Origin: Cristatella mucedo
Lineage: Eukaryota > Bryozoa > Phylactolaemata > Cristatellidae
Direction: 5' to 3'
Length of the DNA stretch: 64,000 nucleotides
NCBI GenBank assembly: GCA_009760855.2
Contig: WPIO01000066.1
Coordinates: forward strand, 2,041,001 to 2,105,000
Shown: positions 22,540 through 34,679 of the stretch, one piece after another
How the letters are laid out: each line of letters begins with the position of its first letter
Numbering within the stretch: position 1 is the first letter of the stretch
Translations under genes and position numbers: made by a program
The notes under the pieces: generated by a model
The model's input: the letters and a program-made list of their open reading frames with translations, nothing else
What the model was told of the DNA's origin: nothing
The model's database searches: none

Positions 22540-23560
22540 TTAGTGCGTATAAGCTTCACTCGTAGAGTGCTTTTGGCGAAGAGTTATTTTTGGAGAGCTT
22601 TTTCCGTGTGCGGCAGTTATTGTTAAGGAGGAAAGGTGCTTGCTCACACGACCGAAGTCGTGGGGTCGACTCCAGCTGCAGGCAAGTGGCGACGAGAGCG
22701 TTAAATGCCTTCCGTCTGGAAGCGAATGAGGCTGATAAATTAGAGGGTGTTGCTACTGTTATCATTTACGTCACGTTACCGTGTTTAATTCAGGAACGTG
22801 CTCGAACCTACCGGCGGCGTCACGTGACAGCCTCAGCCCGAATGTTCAACGCGAGGGCTCAAGAGACTACATGATAAAGGTTATAAAAAATGTCTAATTC
22901 GGGTAATCTAGTGGTGACGTATTGTTTCTAAAATAGGCTAACAATGACGTTCATTTCTTTCCGCTATAAAAAGTGACCTCGGCTACATCAAGCTCTGTAT
23001 AGACCATTTCCCGAGGTCTCCATTAAAGCTTTGGTTATTCCGCTGATATTGTCACTGCGATTGTTAATGAGCAGTCCTCGGAAATGCTGCTCAACGCAAG
23101 ACTTGCTTAGCATAAGTTGGCCTGTTGCCAATTAGCAATATCTACCGTTCGGCCGTTTAAGGAGGGTCTGTAAGAAACTCCCGGTATCCTGTATTCACCC
23201 TATCTGCAGCTCGGCTGTGATACTTGCGACCGCTGAGTTTAAATTGTCGGCTGGAAAATTTTGTGGTAGCAGTTCTCTCGCCGTGCCTCAGCATGTTGTA
23301 GCGCCTTGCCTCAGCATGTTGGAGCACCGCGCCCCAGCATTTTGTATGGCCGTGCCTCAGCATGTTGTATCGCCGTGCCTCAGCATGTTGTAAAAAGTCG
23401 ACCAGCGGTTGCCGTGGCCACTGTAGCCGAGTTCCAGTTGTCAGAGGCTATTTTCCGCCAAAGCCCCGCCATACTCAAGCTTTTCAGCCGCTCGCCGCTC
23501 TGCTTAGCTTGATCAAGATGAGCGGACGTCTGCTTAGAACCACTTTATAATATCCCACGC
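22540..23560 (+). other. conserved block with tRNA-like B box, TATA motif and minisatellite
   Basis: Paired with 58950-59970. A B-box-like 'GGGGTCGACTCC' with the preceding 'CCGAAGTCGTG' recalls SINE1 (22645-22680). A frame of 94 codons (22590-22874) is open in both copies but differs at many residues in its first half, so I do not call a gene. Then come TATAAAAAG at 22965-22973, ATTAAA at about 23022 and the minisatellite. The TATA-to-ATTAAA spacing would suit an LTR promoter/R region, but I see no LTR ends. Confidence 0.4.
23278..23397. repeat. minisatellite, unit about 24 bp, five copies
   Basis: Five imperfect copies of 'GCCGTGCCTCAGCATGTTGT', with units starting about every 22-26 bp. 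The same array is at 59688-59808. The units are adjacent and lack spacers, so it is not a CRISPR array. Confidence 0.88.
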
Positions 23561-23769
23561 GCCAACAACAGGGGAACAGGGGAAAAATGAAATTGTTACT
23601 TATCATGATCACGCTGTCCAGGAGAATCTTTTGAGTCAGACGAGCCTGATGGCTTACGATGGATATTTTCGCCGTTAAAAAGGAACACTTCTAGATATTC
23701 TAAGCGCCCGAGAGATGAGATTCATCCGCATAGAATCCCTTCCTCTTTGGGATGTATATTCCAGTAGAA

Positions 23770-24270
23770 ATATTAGAAATAATGCACTTGATAAAGCGCC
23801 CTCACATAATTAAATCTCTTTCTAGGTGCTTTACATTTGCTGCAAAGTGAAACGCGATTGAAGGGTGAGTAATATCACGCTTGATAATCAACATGAATAA
23901 CATGGTTAGGGGTGACACGCACAGGGTCAGCATGCAAATGTGGTTAGCGGCAGCATGCACAGTGTCAGCACTCATAAGCACATCAAGGACGAATCACAGG
24001 GACCCACTAAATGCTGTCCTAGATAGGTGTGTTTTTAAGTTTCTTTTGAATGTGGTCAAGTCAGGGGATGTTCTGACGCAAGTCGGGAGGGAGTTGCAGG
24101 CTTTAGGAGCTTACGAACTGAAATGCACGGTTTCCCAAGGATGTGAGGTTTGTGCGAGGTATTGGTAAAGAGTTGGATTCCGAAAAACTGGTTATACGAT
24201 GGTGAGGGAGTAGATCTGAGAGATAGGCTGGAGCCAAACAATGAAGTGACCTAAACCAGAGCGACAAAGC
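23770..24270 (-). mobile_element. LINE B 3' fragment
   Basis: Reverse LINE B: tail 'TGCACTTGATAAAGCGCCCT', 3' UTR and RT C-terminal codons up to about 24270. The orthologous insertion is at 60185-60680. It predates the duplication. Confidence 0.9.
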
Positions 24271-24552
24271 AGAAAGGGCTTATATTCTTTTTACCATGGT
24301 ATTATTATACAGGATTAGAGTATGGCAGGTAGTAAATTTAGACGAAGCAAGTGAAAGATACGCATTAAGGATTTACTTTTTGACCTTTAACGTGGACTGA
24401 GATGACTGAGCTTAACTTACTTGGCTGCACTCCATTTCCTTTCCACTCGTATGAGTAGCTTATTCGCCTCTGATAATCCATGTCAGATCATATCTCCTAT
24501 TAGTTTGTAGAACTCTCCCTCGTCCAAGAAGAATATGGCAAAGAATATTATT
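24271..24552. other. conserved spacer, nothing recognised
   Basis: Matches 60680-60960 in copy III. No gene or repeat signal. Confidence 0.55.
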
Positions 24553-25225
24553 ATGTAATGCAATATGTCTCCGCCTGTACCTCCACAAAGCCATACGGAC
24601 CATGTGGGTTTTATGCAAAAGATAGTTGTGTTTAGCACCCTCACAGCCTCAGAAGCCTTCTTTACGCATTCGGTAGCCAGCAGACTTCATCTCACACCAA
24701 AGAGAAGGTAGGAAGCATAGCAGGGTCAGGAAAGCAATTGAGGCAGTGAGTAGCATGAAAGTACCAGCTCAGGTTCGCTGACAACTATGAGCCGTAGTTG
24801 GCAGCAATAGAGTAGTTGTCGTTGTGTAAGAATTGTGGAAGAGAGTTCCACAGTCCGGGACCAGCAGAGCTAAAGCTTCTGTAGCCAACGGTTTCTAAGC
24901 GGTGAAATGGCGCAGCTAATTTATTTTCTATATGGCACCTGAAGGCACGAAAAGGCTGAAACTGGTCTAGTAGTTTAGCTAGGTATGGAGGAGCCAAGCC
25001 GTGGCGGCCCTTGGGAGTCAGTGTAAGAACTTTTCTCTGTATCCGTTGATCAACCGGCATCTATCCTAGCTTTTGAGTAAAGCAGACACGTCGTCAAACG
25101 TCTGGGACTTGAAAACTGGCCTTGCAGCCATATTAACAGCCATTTGTAACGGCCTTGGTGCTTTTTTAGGTAACCCAGCCGAAAGGGAATTACAATAATA
25201 AAGCCGAGACAGAACTAAGGAACTA
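24553..25225 (-). mobile_element. LINE A fragment (RT C-terminus), diverged
   Basis: On the minus strand it encodes 'FSSAGPGLWNSLPQFLHND' and 'SRLYYCNSLSAGLPKKA'-like segments with frameshifts. It is more diverged from LINE A consensus than the copies at 39283 or 61311, so it is older. In duplication copy III the same fragment (60960-63150) is split by a younger LINE A. Confidence 0.85.
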
Positions 25226-25234
25226 AGGCAGAAA

Positions 25235-25380
25235 AATGACAAATCACGTGGACCTACCAAATGCTGTGATAAATATATACCCTTTAAGCTTCTTTTAAAT
25301 GGACGAGTGCGGAGATGTTGTGAAGCAAGTTGGCAATGAGTTCCAAGCTTAGGGAGCGTACGAACATTTTGCACATAAGA
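25235..25380 (-). mobile_element. LINE B internal fragment
   Basis: Short reverse LINE B piece ('AAATGCTGTGATAAATA', then 'GGCAATGAGTTCCAAGC'). Matched at 63155-63290. Confidence 0.65.
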
Positions 25381-25639
25381 CACAAGATGACTGGCGACAG
25401 TGCATGACGGTATCAAAATGGGAATTTGCAACGTGTATGACCAGTCTATGCTGTGAATGTCGCTGCAATTATTCTTTTTATGATTCATGCATTGACCTAG
25501 CAAAGATTGCACACTGATTCCGCTAGGTTTTGAGCTTAGGCGGGCATAACTGTGACTCTCACGGACTACAAAAATGTCTGACACCACCAATCAACAAGCA
25601 GTGTCTGTGAAGCAAGCGAAAATTATTATTGAATGCAAT

Positions 25640-26035
25640 AGAGTTTAATAAAGCTAATAATAATAATTATTAATATAAAAATTGTTGCATGGCACCCCCA
25701 GAGAACTCAATCTCTTTATTGGCACTTGAAACTGGTTGCCAAGGAAGCGTGATCAAACGATTTTTGGTAGTATAGGCTCAATGAAAAAGCATAGCATGGT
25801 AAGAGGTGACATGGAAAGTATCAGCATGCAAACATGGTTAGCTCTAGCATGCAAAGTGTCAGCGTGCGAAAGTATATAAAGGACCGGGTCACATGGACCC
25901 ACAAATGCTGTAATAAATGGGTCTTTCGTTTAATTTTAAGTTTGGTCAAATTAGGGGATGTCTTGATGCAAGTCAGAAGTGAGTTCCGGGCTTTGAGTGC
26001 ATACGAACTAAAGGCACAGTCTTAAAACAAATCCT
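25640..26035 (-). mobile_element. LINE B 3' fragment, diverged
   Basis: Tail-like 'GCACCCCCAGAGAACTCAAT' then 3' UTR ('GCATGCAAACATGGTTAG') and last RT codons. Matched at 63545-63940. Confidence 0.78.
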
Positions 26036-26164
26036 CTTTTGTAAAAAGACGGAAGAGTCTTTAAGGCTGTTAATACAGCTTGCAGTGGCAATTAAGGATC
26101 GCTCCCATGTAGGACTGACACACGACATCGAGATCGATGTCGTGAGCAGCAACAGCCATACCTC

Positions 26165-26553
26165 CGAAAAAATCCTTTGTAGACCGTGCATTTTGTTCGT
26201 ACGCTCCAAAAGCCTGGAGCTTCCTCCCGACCTGCGTCAGAACATTCCCTGACCTGACCACATTTAAAAAGAATTTAAAAACACACCTATTTAGGACAGC
26301 ATTTTGTGGGTGCCTGTGATTCGCCTTCATGTGCTTATGCATGCTGAAACAGCGTATGCTGCCACTAACCACATTTGCATGCTGACCCAGTTGCATGTCA
26401 CCCCTAACCTTGTTATTCATTTTGTTTGCTTGTCAAGCATGATTTTACTCACCATTCAATTGCATTTCCCTTTGCAGCAAATGTAAAGCGCCTAGAGAGA
26501 GATTGAGTTCTCTGAGACCAATTTATCAAGTGTTTTATTATTATTATTATTAA
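26165..26553 (+). mobile_element. LINE B 3' fragment
   Basis: Forward LINE B from 'AAATCCTTTGTAGACCGTGC' to the tail 'GTAAAGCGCCTAGAGAGAGA' and ATT repeats. Confidence 0.9.
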
Positions 26554-26619
26554 AAATTATCACAAATAATTCTTTTTATTGGTTACTGATTACGTTTGTG
26601 ACTATTTTCGCGTCTTTCC

Positions 26620-27650
26620 AGGCTGCTGTATACGACTTGCGCCTGAATGCCGTCGCGGTCTAGGAGCAACGGTCTGCCTGTCGGTGGGTACAACTGCTGA
26701 GCGTGAGCTGCTGTAAGCCTGCTAGTGAGTCAGCAAGAAGTCACCCGAGTGTATCAGCCGTAGAATACTGGCTACATCTTTGCTTTTTATTAATACGACG
26801 CTATTTCTAACGCTGCTCGTGGAATATTGAGCGTCGTGTTTAGTCGTCGGTGTATTGCAAGCATGAGGTCATTGCACGTTGAACGCGTTGCGCCGCCTCC
26901 CGAACTAGTGAGGGTTCGGCGGGGTCACAACATTGGTGTCAGAAGTGCGACTGACCTTGTATGCCGAACTCATGCTTTTGCGTTTTGCTCAGTCATTTTC
27001 AATGGCGGAAAAAGTGACGGTAACCGGCCTGTGGTGACTTGCAGCGAAATAGGATAAGTTTCAGACGCTGGCGTGCATTAAGAGCCAACCGGAAACTCGA
27101 TATCAAGAAATGTTGCTAGGTTTGGGCATGCCGTTCAGGAAGATAAAGTGTCTGCTGTGTCGACCCAGGGTTTGAAGTAGGTTAGGCATCGTCTCCAGCA
27201 TCGCCTACGTCATCGTCTCCAGCGTCACCGACGTCATCGTCTCCAGCATCGCCTACGTCATCGTCTCCAGCGTCACCTAGCTAGAATAAAGCGGGATTTA
27301 GATGATATTTTTGGGCGTCAGGAGGAACTGCATAGGTTTTTTGGCGACAGCGTAAATGCTCAGTAGGCAGTTATATCCTCCAAAGCTTAGCGTGGTCGTG
27401 GCACAGGTGACAGTACTGTTCACTACGCAGATAGAAGTAAACGTTCATTTAAAGTCTCGCAGTACCTGCTTAAGGATTCTTTGGAGTATCGTAGAGAAGA
27501 ATTAGTCTACCTAAAAACCGCAGTATGTAACAAAAGGATACTTTTGGAGAATTACGCGGCAGCTACGACAAATTCCTTTCCAGCAAATTTAAAGAAATTT
27601 AAGAAATAGATTTGAGCTCTCCGGATGCTCTAAAAAATAGATATTATTAT
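26620..27650 (+). mobile_element. second LTR-retroelement remnant: LTR end, leader and decayed internal region
   Basis: At 26924-26947 a CACAACA terminus is followed by TTGGTGTCAGAAGTG, the type of LTR/primer-binding junction seen in many Ty3/Gypsy elements. The GC-rich 26,640-26,930 would be LTR. The sequence after it contains a minisatellite and only short frames ('SVRSATDLVCRTHA' type), with no capsid or protease motif. The element differs from the one at 11583. Confidence 0.5.
27187..27279. repeat. 24-bp minisatellite, four copies
   Basis: Four near-identical copies of 'CATCGTCTCCAGCATCGCCT' plus 'ACGT'. The 24-bp period preserves frame; one frame would read a Ser/Pro/Ala/Thr-rich repeat, as found in flexible linkers of Gag proteins. 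It ends at a stop (TAG). Confidence 0.85.
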
Positions 27651-27795
27651 TATTGTTATAAAGTGACTTTAGTCGTGATACAGCGAGGAATCGTTAACTT
27701 CAGCGGACAAAGTCGCAACCAGCGACCGGACGTTGACATAGCGACTTAGTTTTCACCGCGTATACAACCCTGAGGCCTCAGAGACTGCATGCATA

Positions 27796-29340
27796 ATAAT
27801 AATAATAATAATAATATTGCACTTGATAAAGCGCCCTCAGAGAACTTAATCTCTTTCTAGGCGCCTAACATTTGCTGCAAAGTGATACGCAATAGAATAG
27901 TAAGTAAAATCATGCTTGAAAAACAAACAAAATGAATAAAATGGTTAGGGGTTACATGCACTGGGTCAGCATGCAAATGTGGTTAGTGGCAGCATGCACA
28001 GTGTCAGCACGCATAAGCACATCGCGGACGAATCACAAGGACCCACTAAATGCTGTCCTAAATAGGTGTGTTTTTAAGTTTCTTTTAAATGTGGTCAGGT
28101 CAGGGGATGTTCTGATGCAGGTCGGGAGGGAGTTCCAGGCTGTGGGAGCATACGAGCTAAATGCACGGTCTCCAAAGGATTTAAGGTTTGTACGAGGTAT
28201 TTCTAGACTGTTGGATTCCGAAAAGCGAGTGGTACGATGCTTTGCCTGATGGGGTAGTATATCTGAAAGATAGGCTGGAGCCATAGAAGGAAGAGACCTA
28301 AAAGAGAGCGAAAAAACCTTGAAGTCAATCCGTTGCTTGACTGGTAACCAGTGCAAGTCGGCGAGAAGTGGACTAATGTGGCAACTGCGACGCTCACGAC
28401 AGACAAGCCTAGCTGCAGAGTTTTGCACCAGCTGCAATCGCCTGATCGCACATGCTGGTAGGCCAGTAAGCAGTGAGTTGCAGAAGTCGAGACGAGATGT
28501 CACGAATGCATGGACCAACTTGGACGTGGTATCCTTATCTAAACAAGCCCTAATTTTAGCAATGTTATGAAGCTGAAAATAGGCTGATTTGACTGTGGAG
28601 CTGATGTGGTCGTCTAACGAGAGGTCGCTTTGGAATATGACACCTAGATTTCGAGCTGATGCAACTGGAGATATGCTGGCAGAGCCAATTTTGAAAGTCA
28701 GCCTTTCCAATCTCTGGATCACACTGGGTTTGCCCATAACTAATAAGTTAGTTTTATCATCGTTTAGTTTTAGAAAATTAGCTGCCATCCATGATCGGAT
28801 GTCATCAATGCATGCAGCAAGTGAGTTGAGAGAATTTGAGGTGCTCGAAGGCTGGGAGGGATCAAAGCAAAGGTACAACTGAGTGCCATCCGCATAGAAG
28901 TGAAAGCCTAGATTGTGCTTGGCAATCACATCAGCGAGAGGGAGAGTATAAACGGTGAAAAGGACCGGACCTAGCACAGAGCCCTGAGGTACTCCATATT
29001 TTAGAGGTACTTCAGATGATCTTTGTCCATTCACGTCAACACTCTGGAGTCTCCCACTGAGATAGGACCTGAACCACTGCAGAGCAGTGCCGGTGATGCC
29101 CAGGCGAGATGAGAGGCGCTCTAGAAGTACTTTGTGATCGATGGTATCAAAAGCTGCCGAAAGATCGAGCAAAACAAGAAGAGACACTCTACCCATGTCT
29201 GCATTCCTAAGTAGGTCGTTGTATACCCGAAGCAATGCTGACTCTGTGGAGTGATTAGCTCTAAAGCCAGACTGGAACTTACTAGCAAGGTGTGAGGTTT
29301 CGATATACGAGTTCAGCTGGTCTGCCATAGAAGTTTGATA
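27796..29340 (-). mobile_element. LINE B insertion (L2/CR1-like), 5'-truncated, full RT
   Basis: Starts on the + strand with AAT repeats and 'TTGCACTTGATAAAGCGCCC', runs through the 3' UTR and an almost undamaged RT, and ends near 29340 at the start of the RT domain. It is nearly identical to 9172-10671. Confidence 0.93.
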
Positions 29341-29463
29341 CTCGTAGGAGGTGACCCCGGAACAGCTGCCGGACGAGCAAATGAAGAGGGAAGCTTTTTT
29401 TTGTAATGGCAGCCTCCTTAGATCGGAAAAGCATATAGCTCTCAATCGAGGCTTAGCTGACAA
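28033..29463 (-). pseudogene. LINE B reverse transcriptase, open but with a mutated active site
   Basis: A 476-codon open frame. It contains 'LLDLSAAFDTIDH', '[13 protein letters not shown]', then 'FHFYADGTQLYL', in which the second catalytic aspartate of YADD is Gly. The C-terminal part is complete ('FSSYAPTAWNSLPTCIRTS', 'TAFSGSL'). The first 45 or so residues come from flanking sequence. There is no endonuclease domain, so the copy is dead both by truncation and by active-site change. It is the only LINE B RT in the window that reads through to its natural C-terminus. Confidence 0.9.
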
Positions 29464-29536
29464 ACTCTTAGTTCGTAATTAAGAGGTATAACATCTGTAA
29501 AGTGCATATATCTATTATAAGTATATATACATATAT

Positions 29537-29944
<408 letters not shown>

Positions 29945-32163
29945 TATCATAACAACAATAATAATACTATACACTTGACAGAGCGCCCTAAGATAACTCA
30001 AGCTCTTTCTAGGCACTTTACATTATTTACATTTACATTACACATTTACACATATACATATACACATTTACTTTGCAACGAAGGGAAACGCGATTGACTG
30101 TTTAGTTAAATCATGCTTGATAAACGGCGTGAATAAAATAGTTAGGGGTGATATGCACAGAGTCTGCATGCAAGTGTGGTTAGTAGCAGCATACTCCAGT
30201 GCCAGCTAGTAAGTACATAAAGGACGAATCATTGACCGACTAAATGCTCTCCCAAATAGGTGTATTTTTAAGTTATTTTTAAATGTGGTCAAGTCGGCAT
30301 GGTGTGACTGCATGCCGGGAGCGATTTCCAGGCTTTGGGAGCATACGTACTAAATGTAGGGTCACCAAAGCATTTGAAGTTTGAACGAGGTACAGGTAAA
30401 CAGTTAGATTCCGAAAAGCCGGTGTAACGATGCTTTGCCTGGTGGGGGAGTAGATCTGAGAGATAGGCTGGATCCAAAGAATGAAGTGGCCTAAAATTGA
30501 GCGACGAAACCTTAAAGTCGATTCGTTGAAGCCAGTGCAGGTCGGCGAGAAGTAGTGTAATGTGGCAGCGAGAAGTGGTGTAATGTGGCAACTGCAAACT
30601 TCATGACAGTCAAGCGTAGCTGCTGAGTTTTGCACTAGCTCTAAGCACCTGATTGCACATGCCCCTAGGCCCGGAAGCGGTTAGCTACAGAAGTCAAGGC
30701 TGGGTGTCACAATTGCATCGATCAACTTAGATATTGTATCAGTGCCTACACAATCGCGAATTTTAGCAATGTTATATATCTGAAAGTATCCAGACTTGAC
30801 TCTGGAACTGATGTGGTCGTCAAACGAGAGGTCACTTTAGAACATGACACCTAGATTTCGGGCTGATTCAACAGGAGATGTGCGAGCAGAGCCAGTTTGT
30901 AGCGTCAGCCTTTCCTGTTTCTGAGCCACACTGGGTTTAGCCACAACCAATAGGTGAGCTTTATCATCGTTCAGTTTAAGAAAAATTCCTGCCATCCGTG
31001 TGTGGATGTCATCAATACATGCAGCAATGCAGCTGAGAGAATTCGAGGTGCTTGAAGGCTGGTTGGCATCATAGCAAAGGTACAAATGAGTGTCATCCAC
31101 ATGGAAGTGAAAGCCTAGATTGTGCATGGCAATCGCATCAGCAAGAGGGAGAGTATAAGCCGTGAAAAGTACGAGATCTAGCTCAGATCCCTGAGGTACG
31201 GTATAGTTCAGAGGTATCTCGGACAATATTTGTCCATTCACGTCAATACACTGGAGTCTCCCACTGAGATAGCTCCTGAACCACTGCAGAGCAGTGCCAG
31301 TGATGCCCATTCGAGATGAGAGGTTTGAAGTTTCAATATATGAATTCAGTGAGTCCACCGCGACTCGTTATCGTGTCTTTAATAGGAATGGTAGAAAGGA
31401 GACTGGGCTGTTTTCGCTCAAGTTCTCTTGCTCTAGTGTCGATTTCTTGTGAAGGGGCCTGACTACAGCTTTTTTGAAAGATGCTGGAGCATGACCTGAA
31501 GCTAATGACATATTATTGAAGGTGGTTATGCATGACATCAGCAGATCCATGCAGTGTACTAGCACGAATGTGGGAATTGGGTCCAAAGGACTTTTTGTCT
31601 TCTTTGATAAACATCTTGACGAGATCACTAGTGACCTGCTTAAATTTGGGCGTTGAGGTGCAGCCAGGAATATGGGGACAGCTTTCTAGGGAGAATGTAT
31701 CATCGCAGGAATGGACTCCCTGATCTTGTCTATCTTTTGGACAAAGAATCGAGAGAAGCAGTTGGCTAAATCATCACAAGGATCATCAGGTAATGAGCTA
31801 ATCTAGGAGCGCCTGATGTAATGGTTCATCGTCGACATTCTTGGATTGAGCACTTGTGGTTCAACAGTATTTTTATAGACGCTGGACTTGGGCTTTGCAA
31901 GGATCGATTGGAATGGCCTACAGTATTCCTCGAATGCCTGTTGATGGACACTCAGTCGTGATCTATTTTATGCTTTTTCAAGCTTGGGCTTAGTGGGCCC
32001 AGCTAGTTTAACGTCTGGGGTAAACCTTAGTCAGTCTGGGCGGGGGCTCACAGTGTCCTCAATCAGAGGTGCAAACTCGTCGAGCGTGTCAGCTAGTGTC
32101 GTGTTGTAGCCATCTACCAATGGTGACAGTTCGGAGGGAGGATTAAGCAGCAGAGGTCGAACA
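29945..32163 (-). mobile_element. LINE B, longest copy, heavily mutated
   Basis: Extends from the AAT tail (29945) through 3' UTR and RT pieces ('SSRMGITGTALQWFRSYLSG', 'FHFHVDDTHLYLCYD' in 30837-31358; 'DPIPTFVLVHCMDLLMSCIT' in 31368-31628). It continues into the linker upstream of RT, up to the SINE1 at 32164. Several stops and frameshifts occur, and the active site has changed (YADD to HVDD). It contains a (TACACATTTACA)-like tandem insertion in the tail (30024-30070) and a local duplication near 30535-30595. Much older than 9172 and 27796. Confidence 0.88.
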
Positions 32164-32355
32164 GATATTAAATAAATAAATAATAAATCCTAGCTGCTTA
32201 AACAGCCTCTTTTGTATAGCGACAGAAATGTCTTTTATGGCTATCACGCTGCTTGCTGTGGCGATAAAGGGTCGCCCACCACAGGAATCAAACCCACGAC
32301 CTCGGGACCGAGGTCATGAAAGCAACCGCCTTACCCAGTGTGCCATCACGGCTCA
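32164..32355 (-). mobile_element. SINE1, copy 4
   Basis: Reverse complement of SINE1: AAATAAAT tail, 'AACAGCCTCTTTTGTATAGC', 'GGCGATAAAGGGTCGCCCAC', and B box as 'GGAATCAAACCC'. It lies exactly at the 3' end of the following LINE A. Confidence 0.9.
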
Positions 32356-32640
32356 TTCTATCTCCGTCTGTAACTCCACAAAGTAATAAAGACCACGTAG
32401 GTGTTACACAAGAGAGTTTTGTGTAGCCCACTCACAGCCTAAGCGGTTTTCTGTACCAATTCGGAAGCCAACAGACTTACTCTCACACAACAAAGAAAAA
32501 GTGGGAAGCATAGCAGAGTCAGGAGAGAAGTCTAGGTAGTGAGTAGCATAGAAGTAGCAGCTCAGGTACGCAGAAAAGGATCTGCCATAGTCGGCAGTAG
32601 GAGAGTAGTTGTCGTTGCTTAAGAATTGTGCAAGCGAGTT

Positions 32641-33779
32641 TCATAGTCTAGCACCTGCAGAGCTAAAGCTTCGGTCGCCATCGGTCTTTAAGCAGATGAA
32701 CAAGACAGCTAATTTATTGTCCACACAGGACCTGAGGACGCCAACAGGCTGAAAATAATGCAGTAGTCCAGCTAGGTACGAAGGAGCCAAGCCGTGGTGG
32801 GCGTTGTGGGTCAGCGTAAGAACTTTGCTCTGTATCCGTTGCTCAACCAGCAACAATCCTAGCTCTTTCAGCGAAGGCGACACGTGCTCAAACCGTTGGG
32901 ACTTGAAGACTAGCCTTGCAGCCACGTTCATAGTCAGCTGCAGTGGCATAATAGCTTTCTTTGACAGCCCAGCCAAAAGGGAATTACAATAATCAAGCCG
33001 AGACAGAACTAAGAAGCTCGGTATATTTTTTACAAGCCACTGTGGGAGACAGCTCCTAATCTTTGATAAGGATCGGACGTGATGGCTAGCTGTAGAGGCA
33101 GACTTCTGAATGAAGCTTTTGAAATTGAGGCAGCTGTCAAAAACGACACCTAAATGTCGAGCATGAGGTGATGGTCGCACTATAACATTACTGTTAGATG
33201 AGCAAAGCCTTTTATCCAGCCACACACTTAGGGTGTCCTATGAGCAGCAGTTCGGTTTTATCATCATTTGATTTCAGGAAGTTTTCCGACATCCAGGATC
33301 GAATATCGGCATGGCAAGTATTCATTTTCTCAGTTGCCGCAGCAGATTCTGACGGCTTGAATGACAAATACAACAGTATCGTCAGAATAGAAGTGATATT
33401 CTATTCCATGGGCCTTAATCACTTTTCCCAGAGGTTGTGTATAAAGGGAGAACAGCAAGGGGCCGAGTACTGACCCTTGAGGGACTCCACTGGTGACCCT
33501 TGTGTGTGAGACCTGACCCCCATTCGACACGGATTGAACACGATCAGACAAGTGTGACCTAAACCACGCCAGTGCTTCGTCTGCCAGACCAATCGTTGTT
33601 CTCAATCGTTCATGCAGAACTTTGTGATCAATGGTGTCGAAGGCAGCAGACAGCTCCAGCAGAGCTTGGGCAGTGACATTCCAGCCGTCGTTGCCACATA
33701 GAATAGTATTGTTAACACGGAGGAGAGCAGTTTCAGTGGAGTGCTGCCTCTTGATCCCTGATTGAAATGTTTCTGACAT
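32641..33779 (-). pseudogene. LINE A reverse transcriptase, broken
   Basis: Two frames: 33330-33779 has 'LELSAAFDTIDHKVLHERL', '[19 protein letters not shown]' and 'YHFYSDDTVVFVI' (YADD changed to YSDD). 32641-33225 has 'ARHLGVVFDSCLNFKSF' and 'LSRLDYCNSLLAGL'. A frameshift lies between them near 33330. Confidence 0.88.
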
Positions 33780-34679
33780 TCCATTTTTTTACATGTTCAA
33801 CCTGCTGGTTAGCAACAATTCTTTTAAGAATCTTTGATAAGGAAGAAGGAAAACTGGGCGAGATTTTGCTAGGACCTCTGTGTCTAATCCAGGATTTTTA
33901 AGAGTGGGTCTAACAATTGCCGATTTGAAGGACTTGTGGACGACCCCTTTTCCCAAAGAAACATTTAAAGTCTTTGTTAAGGCTGGGCTAAGTTGGTCTG
34001 CAAGTGAAGACCACAGAGAAGTCAATATAGTGTCTTCGGGAGGCGAGCTCTTTTTCCTTGACCTTATTAGAGTAGCCATATCGCATGCAGAAAGCTCGGA
34101 GAACCTCGTAAGGAAGGATACAGGTTGTGGAACTGCGATTGCTTTAGTCGGAAGGGGCTCAATAAAGGCACGAATGTGCACAATTTTTCAGTAAAGAAGG
34201 CTGAACAATTTTTGGCTAAGTCCCTAATATCTGGGGAGTCAGATCTCTCAGCATTGGCCAGTAAATGGTTTACTGCCTTATAAACCTGTTTAGTGTTTGA
34301 CTGGTAGGAATTCAGCTTTCTAATGAAAAAAGAAGCCCTAGTTTTGTAAGCTTTCGGTTGTAAACTCGAAGGAAGTCTTTGTAATTGATTAGATCTGCAT
34401 CAGACCCGAATTTCTAGAAACGACGTTCAAGACTGCGCTTAACCCGATGCTTCTTTAGGAGTTTTTTGTAAATTGAAAGGAATCTCCACGACTTTGAACA
34501 CGGTTAGAATGAACGGGAGCATGGTTGTCAAGAGCACTCCTGAGTATTATGTTCCTAGCATCAGTAAGGGTATTGAGGCTGCCGGTCGAGTCTGAATGGA
34601 GATCAAGAAGACCTGCGTCACAAGCAGATTTCAAAAACTTTTCCATGTCAATGCTATGTAAGTTACGTCGTTTGAAAAA

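Larger units (their letters stand above)
15497..26095. repeat. segmental duplication, copy I
   Basis: This block is collinear with 52823-64000. Matching landmarks include 15497/52823, promoter 16715/54040, gene 18131/55480, 21128/57280, the TATA motif 22965/59376, the minisatellite 23278/59688 and 26095/64000. The differences are mainly substitutions, one 1.18-kb indel (19936-21116) and two LINE A insertions present only in copy III. Confidence 0.93.

Noticed and set aside
22590-22874. 94-codon gene conserved in both duplication copies
   Set aside because: Many residue changes cluster in its first half, it overlaps a tRNA-like SINE motif, and the conservation of the rest is matched by noncoding flanks.
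23278-23397. CRISPR-like array
   Set aside because: The repeats are directly adjacent with no unique spacers, in a eukaryotic setting. It is a minisatellite.
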